A DNA stretch of 43,593 bases from Planctomycetaceae bacterium (GTDB lineage: Bacteria; Planctomycetota; Planctomycetia; Planctomycetales; Planctomycetaceae), in assembly GCA_021732995.1 (NCBI GenBank), contig JAKFWA010000082.1, forward strand, positions 1-43,593, written 5' to 3'. A program made the translations under genes and the position numbers. Below the pieces are notes generated by a model. That model saw only the letters and a list, made by a program, of their open reading frames with translations. It searched no databases and was not told the origin of the DNA. Below, in pieces: positions 37,059 to 43,593 of the stretch. Position 1 is the first letter of the stretch. Every line of letters begins with the position of its first letter.

Positions 37059-38399
37059 TCATTTGTCGGACGTGAGCCGCCGACGGGTGTTTATGGAATG
37101 GCCTGCCTTTTGTGCACCAGTCGCAGCGAAAATCGCCAGAACTGGAGTCAACGGCGCGCGCATGCGGGCATTGGACCAATACACCGCATGCAAGGCTGTT
37201 GTACTGACTATCAGCACCAGCAGACTCGCCCACACGACCGACACTCCCCGGCAGTTGCTGATGCCGATGAACGCCGCCAAAAACACCAGAACGTACCAGG
37301 CGCCCGTGAGAAATACGACGACCTGCGACAGGCCTGCCGTAACCTGGGGAACCGGCGACCACAGCAACCGCTCGCGATGAAAAGCACTCCTCAAAAAATG
37401 GGCCGGGTGACTTCGGATCCAGTCCAGTCCGATGTCTCGTTGAGCGCGATCCCGCCCCACCTCATCTGACCGTGGAATACCTCGCCGTTCAAGTTCCTGT
37501 TCCAGATCCGCCTGCCATCTCTCCAGTTTGTCACTAGACCAGACTTTTCCGAACGGCTGTTCAACGACGTCAGCGAAGTAGGCTGAGTTGTTCGCCAACG
37601 CCAGCGTGTAGCCGCCGTGAGTCGTCGTCAGGATTGGATGTCCAAAGACCAGCCAGTTGCGCACAACCCAGGGAGCCACCACCACCGCCAACGCCGCGAC
37701 AAACGCCAGCGGCCAGTGTTTGGCAGCGGGACCGTTGCTGACCCGCCGCTCGTTTACACGTCTTTGCCAGACCCAGCCGGAAACCAGAACGGCGAGCAAG
37801 AACGCTCCGAACGCCCACAGCGTGGGACGGCAGAGGGCACCCAGGCCAAATAGGGCTCCAGCCAAAGCCCCCTGTGGAGCAAAGCGGCGCGGATCGGAGA
37901 TCGACCACAAGTACGCGCTCACCAGGGTCGTCATCAGGATTTCGGTCATCGCTTGAGGTGTGTAGTTCAGTAGCAGCGGATCGACCGCGACCACCAGCGA
38001 CGCCAAGCCAGCCAACCAATCTGCAAGTCCCAGCCGCCGCGCGAGTTGAAACGTGAACCAGATCGTCAGGCCTCCACAGGCTACCTGCATCAATCCGATG
38101 CCGAGCGGCCCGACAGTGCTCAGACACCCCGCCACCAGTAACGGATACAGGGGCGGCCGAAACGCGGTCGCCTGCCCGGGTACCGAACAGAAGCCGTCGC
38201 CATTCATCAGACACTTCGCAATCGCGAGGTAGGCGTCGGTATCCACGTTCAACTGGTCATACCGCAGTGCCAGCACCATCAATCGCAGGAGCACACCGAA
38301 CACTACCAGCGCGCCGCCTCGTGAAAGGACGCGTTTCCCGAATGCAATCATTCCTGGACGCGAACTGAGTTGAGAGGAGTCTGAGGAATCGGCAGGCAT
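37059..38399 (-). CDS. GT39-like membrane glycosyltransferase (ArnT/PMT superfamily)
   Basis: This polytopic membrane protein has about nine to eleven helices. The first extracytoplasmic loop DTDAYLAIAKCLMNGDGFCS carries the acidic DxDxY-type motif of GT-C glycosyltransferases, followed by FRPPLYPLLVAG, which is typical of the ArnT/PMT group that uses polyprenyl-phosphate sugars. Later loops include VVAPWVVRNWLVFGHPILTT and the YWSNARMRAPLTPVLAIFAA end, also typical of the group. Acceptor could be a protein, lipid or envelope polymer. The start is uncertain: ATG 38399 is used here, 38351 has AGGA directly adjacent, and an in-frame start at 38567 would add a long polar N-terminus. Confidence 0.82.
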   Translation of the reverse strand: MPADSSDSSQLSSRPGMIAFGKRVLSRGGALVVFGVLLRLMVLALRYDQLNVDTDAYLAIAKCLMNGDGFCSVPGQATAFRPPLYPLLVAGCLSTVGPLGIGLMQVACGGLTIWFTFQLARRLGLADWLAGLASLVVAVDPLLLNYTPQAMTEILMTTLVSAYLWSISDPRRFAPQGALAGALFGLGALCRPTLWAFGAFLLAVLVSGWVWQRRVNERRVSNGPAAKHWPLAFVAALAVVVAPWVVRNWLVFGHPILTTTHGGYTLALANNSAYFADVVEQPFGKVWSSDKLERWQADLEQELERRGIPRSDEVGRDRAQRDIGLDWIRSHPAHFLRSAFHRERLLWSPVPQVTAGLSQVVVFLTGAWYVLVFLAAFIGISNCRGVSVVWASLLVLIVSTTALHAVYWSNARMRAPLTPVLAIFAATGAQKAGHSINTRRRLTSDK

Positions 38400-38664
38400 G
38401 GCGTACGCATCAGATCTGGCGGAAATGGCTCGGTGGTCGGAAGCTGGGACATCTCTACTCGAGATTGCAGGATAGCGAGTGCCTGCGCGCTTCGTCCTTC
38501 CATCTGATGGGGACTTGAGTTGTAGTTCGCTGGTCGCAAGATCCCATACGTCGAAAGCGACGATCAACTATTGATTCTGAGGCTCCAACCGTGTGACATC
38601 CGACGCATGACTCACTTGCGTGCGAGGACTGTGACGTTGACCGCGAGATAAGGCATCAAACGGC

Positions 38665-39003
38665 ATGACCGACCGACACGACGAATTCCTGCTGCTGCTC
38701 GCTCAATTGTATTTGCAGCATGAGAAATGGGATGCCGCGCTGGTGTTGTTGAAGGCTCTGCGTGTGCTGCAACCGGACAGTCTGGAGGTCGCGGCGTCGC
38801 TGGCATTAGCCGCCTTGCAACTTGGTGACTTTGAGGCGAGCCTTCGCGAAGCGGATCGGCTTCTGGCTCGAGAGTCGCGCGGTGGGCGCGCTGTCGCCAT
38901 GCGGCTGATTCGCAGTCGAGCGTTATGGGGATTGGGGCGTGAACAGGAAGCTCGCCAGGCACTGCCGCTCAAAGAGATGAGCCCGGCGACGACTCAGGTT
39001 TGA
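38665..39003 (+). CDS. Small TPR protein, possible SctY-like type III secretion chaperone
   Basis: The 112-residue protein is nearly all TPR: FLLLLAQLYLQHEKWDAALVLLKALRVLQP, then EVAASLALAALQLGDFEASLREADRLLARE, then AVAMRLIRSRALWGLGREQEARQAL (each unit 25-30 residues). It lies 53 bases upstream of sctV on the same strand. In Yersinia, yscY encodes a 114-residue TPR chaperone directly before yscV; YscX-YscY then bind YscV. Size, fold and position agree, though the sequence is too short and general to prove homology. The sctX partner gene is not visible. Confidence 0.7.
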   Translation: MTDRHDEFLLLLAQLYLQHEKWDAALVLLKALRVLQPDSLEVAASLALAALQLGDFEASLREADRLLARESRGGRAVAMRLIRSRALWGLGREQEARQALPLKEMSPATTQV

Positions 39004-39056
39004 AGGATGAGGTCTGCGAAATACGCGGACGAAACAGACACGGATGAGGAACGACA

Positions 39057-41144
39057 ATGAGTGTGCGGGCACTGCAGAACGCCGTGATGAAAGGGACAGC
39101 CTACGGCGACTTGCTGCTCGCAGGGGGCGTGGTAGCGGTCATCGGTATCATGATCATGCCGCTGCCACCAGCCGCGCTGGATGCCTTGCTGGCGATCAAC
39201 CTCGGCGTGTCAGTCGTGCTACTGATGATGTCGATGTACATCAAACGTGTGCTCGACTTCTCCGTGTTCCCGGCCTTGCTACTGTTTACGACGCTGCTGC
39301 GGCTGTCGCTCAACATCACCACGACGCGTTTGATTCTGCTGTACGCGCACGCTGGGCAGATCATTGAGACCTTCGGCAACTTCGTTGTGCAGGGGAATCT
39401 GGTCGTCGGCACGGTGATCTTTTTAATCATCACGCTGGTGCAGTTCCTGGTGATCACGAAGGGTGCCGAGCGCGTCGCGGAAGTGTCCGCGCGATTCACG
39501 CTCGACGCCATGCCGGGCAAGCAGATGTCGATTGATGCTGACATGCGCGCGGGCGTCATTGACCAGCATCAAGCGAAAGCCAGGCGCGAGTCCGTCGAGA
39601 AAGAGAATCAGTTGCACGGCGCGATGGACGGCGCGATGAAGTTCGTCAAAGGTGACGCCATCGCGGGTCTGATCATCACGGCCGTTAACATTGTCGGTGG
39701 TCTGGCGATTGGTACTCTGCAGAAGGGCATGCCCGCCGCGAAGGCGCTGCAGAAGTATGCCGTCTTGACGATCGGCGACGGACTGGTGTCGCAGATTCCG
39801 GCGCTGCTGATCGCGATCACGGCGGGCATCATCGTGACGCGCGTTTCGTCCGAAGACGCCCCGCCGCTCGGTCAAGAAATCGGGCAGCAACTGCTCAATC
39901 AGCCCAAGGCTATCATGATTGGCGGCGTGCTGTTGCTGCTGTTCGCGCTGGTGCCCGGCTTTCCGAAGATTCAGTTCGGAATGTTGGGCCTCGCTGTGGG
40001 CTTCGTCGGCTGGACCGTGATGCAGCAGGGCACGAGGCCGGTCGATGCCAAAGGCAAGCACCCGATTCCCGCCAGCGCCGCCGCTGGACAGTCCGCGCCG
40101 CCGAGAATGTCCGAAGACGGCGAAGAGTTCTCTATGACGGTGCCGCTGCTCGTCGACGTCGCAGCTTCGCTGGAAGAACAACTCGAGCCCGGCCGACTGA
40201 ATGAGGAACTCATTCGAGTCCGCAAGGCACTCTATCACGATCTCGGGGTGCCTTTCCCCGGCATCCATTTGAGATTCAACGCTGGTCTGCAACCCGGTCA
40301 GTACCGGATCCTGCTGCAGGAAATTCCGGTCGCGTCAGGACAACTCAAACCCGGCTGCGTGCTGATTCGCGAGCAGGAAGACAACCTGAAACTGCTCGGA
40401 GTGACTTACTCCAAAGAGAAGCAGTTCCTGCCCGACGTGCCCGCATTGTGGGGTGATGCGGCTCAGCGACCGAAGCTCACGCAAGCCGGCATGCACGTGC
40501 TCGATCTGGCTCAGGTGCTCACTCATCATCTGGCACTGGTGCTGAAGAAGTACGCCGCTGACTTTCTCGGCTTGCAGGAAGCCCGCTTCCTGCTGACCAA
40601 CATGGAAGGCCGCTTCTCGGAAGTCGTCAAAGAAGTCCAACGCGTGATGCCGGTTCAAAAAATCGCCGAGATCATGCAGCGACTGGTGCAGGAGGAGATC
40701 TCCATCCGCGACCTGCGAACCATCATGCAGGCCCTGATTGAATGGGGGCAGAAGGAAAAGGACACAGTTCTGCTGGTCGAGTACGTCCGCAGCAGCCTGC
40801 GACGTTACATCAGCTACAAGTACAGTGGCGGTCAGAACATTCTGACGGTCTATCTGCTCGAACCGAATGTTGAGGAAACCGTCCGCAAGGCGATTCGTCA
40901 GACCTCTGGCGGCAGTTTTTTGGCGCTGGATCCGAACACAACTCGCAAGCTGGTGATGAACGTCAAAAAGAACGTGGGCGACTTGAGCCAATCGCGGCAG
41001 CGGCCGGTGCTGCTGACGTCGATGGATATCCGCCGTTACGTTCGCAAGCTGATTGAAATTGAAATCCCCGAACTGCCGGTGCTCTCCTATCAGGAACTGA
41101 CGGAAGAAATCACGATTCAGCCGCTGGCGAAGATCTCGTTGTGA
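39057..41144 (+). CDS. sctV: Type III secretion export apparatus protein SctV (FlhA/LcrD/YscV family)
   Basis: SctV forms the nonameric export gate of the type III secretion system. The N-terminal 330 residues have about eight membrane helices, with the family signature SARFTLDAMPGKQMSIDADM and RAGVIDQHQAKARRES, then GAMDGAMKFVKGDAIAGLII. The C-terminal half (about 360-695) is the cytosolic ring domain (PLLVDVAASLEEQLEPGRLN; LREIPVASG-like strand). MDGAMKFVKGD points to the virulence-type SctV rather than flagellar FlhA. GAGGA precedes the ATG. No other sct genes are in the window, so they are elsewhere or the gene is an isolated part of the locus. The TPR gene upstream may be its chaperone. 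Confidence 0.92.
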   Translation: MSVRALQNAVMKGTAYGDLLLAGGVVAVIGIMIMPLPPAALDALLAINLGVSVVLLMMSMYIKRVLDFSVFPALLLFTTLLRLSLNITTTRLILLYAHAGQIIETFGNFVVQGNLVVGTVIFLIITLVQFLVITKGAERVAEVSARFTLDAMPGKQMSIDADMRAGVIDQHQAKARRESVEKENQLHGAMDGAMKFVKGDAIAGLIITAVNIVGGLAIGTLQKGMPAAKALQKYAVLTIGDGLVSQIPALLIAITAGIIVTRVSSEDAPPLGQEIGQQLLNQPKAIMIGGVLLLLFALVPGFPKIQFGMLGLAVGFVGWTVMQQGTRPVDAKGKHPIPASAAAGQSAPPRMSEDGEEFSMTVPLLVDVAASLEEQLEPGRLNEELIRVRKALYHDLGVPFPGIHLRFNAGLQPGQYRILLQEIPVASGQLKPGCVLIREQEDNLKLLGVTYSKEKQFLPDVPALWGDAAQRPKLTQAGMHVLDLAQVLTHHLALVLKKYAADFLGLQEARFLLTNMEGRFSEVVKEVQRVMPVQKIAEIMQRLVQEEISIRDLRTIMQALIEWGQKEKDTVLLVEYVRSSLRRYISYKYSGGQNILTVYLLEPNVEETVRKAIRQTSGGSFLALDPNTTRKLVMNVKKNVGDLSQSRQRPVLLTSMDIRRYVRKLIEIEIPELPVLSYQELTEEITIQPLAKISL

Positions 41145-41337
41145 AGGCCGAGTGTTTCACGCATTGAACCGAAGCGGCGAAGCGCTCACGATCTGAGTGG
41201 CACCCGTCGTCTTTCGATCAATTGTTGGATCGGCAGACAATCCCGTGTCAGAATCGACTACGGAGAAGGAAATCAGACGACATGGAATTTTGGACGCCCG
41301 GTGGCGGCCGCTGCCATGATTGTCGACTGGAATCATT

Positions 41338-43044
41338 ATGCCGTGTCTGGTGTTGCAAACCGGTTCTGATGCCGGAAAGAAGTTCCCGTTGGACGAAGAT
41401 CGCTGCGTGCTCGGACGGCACGAAGACTGCGATATTTATGATCTGTTTGCCGACACCAAGACCGTCAGCCGCCGCCATGCCTGCATCTCGCAACGTGATG
41501 GCCAGTATTTCCTGGAGGACTTGGGCAGCCGACGCGGCACGACTCTGAATGGACTGCCGGTTAACGGAGTTCAACTGCTCAAAGACGGAGACGAAATCGG
41601 TATTTGCGGCTTCACCTTCTTGTTCGAGCCCGAGGAAGTATCCTGGGGCCGACAGACGATCGGACTCGCGGCTCTGTTAGGCGACCAGAAGTATGCCAGC
41701 GTGCTGATGTCGCAGAACGATCTGGTGGTGGTTGCATCCATCGATACGCCCTCGAAGCCTGGCGACGTCGCCGAAAAAAAAGGCGCGTCGTCCGCCGAAC
41801 AACGCTTGAAGGCGCTCATCGAACTGCTCCTGGCGATGGGGCAGTCCGTTGAGGTGCAGCAAGTCGCCGAGAATCTGCTGAGCGGCTTGTTCGAGATTTT
41901 TCCAATTGCCGATCACGGCTTTGTGGGAGTCATCGATGCAACCTCGGGCGAGGTCACGCCGCGTGCCACGAAGTATCGTTCGGACTCGCCCGACAAACGC
42001 ATTCCCATCAGTACGACGCTGGTCGATCGCGTGATGCGTAGCCAGCAGACCGTGCTGTCGTCTAACACCGGGATGGACTGGGACGAAGAGCTGGCCGACA
42101 GCATGGCCAACATGAAGTCGCGGTCCTTCATGTGCGCGCCGCTCATCGACGCCAACGGCAAATCGCTGGGCATCGTGCAGATCGACTCGCCCAATGAAAC
42201 CGGCAAGTTCACACAGACGGATCTGGAAGTGTTGGCCGCGCTATCGCCGCATGCCGCCTTGCTGTTGCAGTATTCGCAGTGGCACGCGGAAGCCGTGCGA
42301 CGAAGCTCGCTGCAACGCGACTTGGAGTTGGCTCGGCAGGTGCAGATCGGCCTGCTGCCGACGTCGATCCCCGCAGTTCCTGGCTATGAGTTCTTCAATC
42401 ACTATCAGCCAGCGCAACTCGTGGGCGGCGACTTCTATGACTACGTCCCGCTGCCGAATAATCGGATGGCAATCATCGTCGCCGACGTGTCGGGGAAAGG
42501 AATTTCAGCAGCCCTGCTGGTCGCGAAACTCGCAGGCGAACTGCGCTATCGGCTGTCAACGAGTCCCTCGACTGCGGCGGCACTCAGGAAACTCAACGAC
42601 GCCTTGTGTGAAAGCAATCAGACTTCCCACTTCGTAACACTGCTGGCCGTCGTCGTGAACTTGCAGACTCACGACATTGAGGTCGTCAACGCCGGCCACT
42701 TGCCGCCACTGCACGTCACGGAGTCTGGCCGAGTCCGCCCGATCACATCGCCGGAGATCGGCATGTCCCTCGGCGTTTTTCCCGACTGCCATTACAGCGC
42801 CGTAACCGTGCGCCTGCAGGCCAACGAAAGCCTCGTCCTCTACACCGACGGCATCACCGAATCGCTCAATCTGGCGGGTGACCTGTACGGCAGCGAACGT
42901 CTGATTCGCCGCTTGTCAGTCAAAGCGGCGACAACCCGGGAAATGGGCATGCACGTGCTCGATGATCTCGACCGCTTCGTCGATGCCGCCGATCAGGCCG
43001 ACGACATCTGCCTCGTCTGCCTGCGTCGCACCTCGCAGACGTGA
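41338..43044 (+). CDS. FHA-GAF-PP2C phosphatase (SpoIIE/RsbU type)
   Basis: The 568-residue protein has three domains. An FHA domain at about 1-95 (CVLGRHEDCDIY, TVSRRHACI, GTTLNGLPV) binds phosphothreonine peptides. A GAF-like sensor spans about 165-315 (LLSGLFEIFPIADHGFVGVI; MCAPLIDANGKSLGIVQID). A PP2C-type phosphatase spans about 335-565 with metal-site residues in LVGGDFYDYV, IVADVSGKGISAALL, LYTDGITE and DDICLVCL. RsbU/SpoIIE phosphatases dephosphorylate STAS antagonists and so release sigma factors. It follows sctV by 193 bases on the same strand. ATG 41338 is favoured over the TTG at 41320. Its target could be the STAS protein at 36385, unproven. Confidence 0.9.
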   Translation: MPCLVLQTGSDAGKKFPLDEDRCVLGRHEDCDIYDLFADTKTVSRRHACISQRDGQYFLEDLGSRRGTTLNGLPVNGVQLLKDGDEIGICGFTFLFEPEEVSWGRQTIGLAALLGDQKYASVLMSQNDLVVVASIDTPSKPGDVAEKKGASSAEQRLKALIELLLAMGQSVEVQQVAENLLSGLFEIFPIADHGFVGVIDATSGEVTPRATKYRSDSPDKRIPISTTLVDRVMRSQQTVLSSNTGMDWDEELADSMANMKSRSFMCAPLIDANGKSLGIVQIDSPNETGKFTQTDLEVLAALSPHAALLLQYSQWHAEAVRRSSLQRDLELARQVQIGLLPTSIPAVPGYEFFNHYQPAQLVGGDFYDYVPLPNNRMAIIVADVSGKGISAALLVAKLAGELRYRLSTSPSTAAALRKLNDALCESNQTSHFVTLLAVVVNLQTHDIEVVNAGHLPPLHVTESGRVRPITSPEIGMSLGVFPDCHYSAVTVRLQANESLVLYTDGITESLNLAGDLYGSERLIRRLSVKAATTREMGMHVLDDLDRFVDAADQADDICLVCLRRTSQT

Positions 43045-43151
43045 CTCAGTCCCGTCCGGGCCTCTCTGACACTCGATATCCATACTGGAAACGGCACGGA
43101 ATCCGGCGATACTGGCGAGAGGCTCGTGAGTCGATTGAACGGAGGTGTGCG

Positions 43152-43562
43152 ATGGATCCAGGACTGATCCCGGTGTTTAACCCGCCAGTTGACGGTGGTG
43201 CTTTTCAATTAACCGGTGCGGCGCTGCTCAACAACGCCGAGAAACTCGAAGAACTGGCTGACGAAGCTGGATTTGAAGCGCTGACGCGCTTCACGGACAT
43301 GCGCGAGGTCCCGGAAGACTTTGAAGGAACACCGGAAGAACTCGACGCCGTGCTGGGCGAATGGTCGGAGTGGTTCGATTCCGAATGGGGCATCGAAGCC
43401 GCGTCCGCGCTGATGGAGCTGATGCAGAAGAAACCGTCGCTGAGCCGAAAACTGGACGAACCTCAGACCGTTGAGGCCGAACTGCAGGAACTCGTGCGCG
43501 TCCTGAAGCTAGGCATCGCGAGCGGCGCCGAGTTCCGTCTCGAAGTCGGCGTGCAAACCTGA
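43152..43562 (+). CDS. Small acidic protein of unknown function
   Basis: From ATG 43152 the product is 136 residues, acidic and soluble, with helical segments (LTGAALLNNAEKLEELADEA; GIEAASALMELMQKKPSLSR; ELQELVRVLKLGIASGAEF). A WSEWFDSEWG aromatic patch is conserved-looking. I do not recognise a family. GGAGGT five bases before the ATG decides the start over an in-frame one at 43041, which would overlap the phosphatase stop. The gene follows the phosphatase by about 107 bases on the same strand and may be cotranscribed. Possibly a signalling or secretion accessory, but this rests on position only. Confidence 0.65.
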   Translation: MDPGLIPVFNPPVDGGAFQLTGAALLNNAEKLEELADEAGFEALTRFTDMREVPEDFEGTPEELDAVLGEWSEWFDSEWGIEAASALMELMQKKPSLSRKLDEPQTVEAELQELVRVLKLGIASGAEFRLEVGVQT

Positions 43563-43576
43563 AGCTCACGCGACAA

Positions 43577-43593
43577 CTGACGCCCCTAACCCC
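43577..43593. repeat. Start of a dispersed repeat at the window edge (partial)
   Basis: ACGCCCCTAACCCC at the last bases resembles the beginning of the repeat class seen at 17-65. The window ends before the rest can be judged. Confidence 0.3.

Overview
The window comes from a GC-rich bacterium, almost certainly a member of the Planctomycetota. Reasons: a Tat-type DUF1501 protein, a secreted FGly sulfatase, a secreted PQQ-like beta-propeller, a large membrane multiheme cytochrome fused to TPR repeats, a non-flagellar type III secretion gene (sctV), and many palindromic intergenic repeats of kinds I associate with this phylum. No rRNA, tRNA or CRISPR array is visible.

Layout. 1-421: the 3' end of a DegT-family aminotransferase, with a repeat-derived stretch in frame. 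617-3877: carB. 3990-11380: two large secreted proteins of unknown function and a membrane pentaheme cytochrome-TPR protein. 11734-17828: mdh, a DUF1501 protein, a glycerophosphodiesterase, a small unknown protein, an HpcH/HpaI aldolase and fabI. 17927-25872: secreted and envelope proteins (PQQ-like propeller, sulfatase, Cys-rich protein, EamA transporter, TadE/TadG-like pilin, BON protein, YHS/TRASH protein, zinc-motif membrane protein). 26112-30497: glpK, a ROK kinase and rnc.

30705-36094 (minus strand) is the most interesting part: a three-gene operon of a HEAT/ARM-like protein, a winged-helix plus SWIM zinc-finger protein, and a retron-type reverse transcriptase with NAxxH, YADD and VTG motifs. 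The first two genes overlap by an ATGA. The gene set matches what I remember as type XIII retrons. Between the SWIM gene and the RT lies a non-coding stretch flanked by imperfect inverted repeats (32377-32397 and 32593-32616, about 20 base pairs). It encloses three hairpins, one with a 19-bp perfect stem. I propose it as the msr-msd RNA.

36385-43562: a STAS antagonist, a GT39-like membrane glycosyltransferase, a 112-residue TPR protein directly upstream of sctV (the yscY-yscV arrangement of Yersinia), an FHA-GAF-PP2C phosphatase and a small acidic unknown. The STAS protein and the phosphatase could form a partner-switching pair beside the secretion gene, but this is inference.

Intergenic DNA is rich in palindromes. 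They include two copies of a hairpin with the same 13-base outer arm, each downstream of a convergent gene pair. Two REP-like families have stems that differ in compensatory fashion between copies. There is also a 26-bp perfect hairpin and two good intrinsic terminators.
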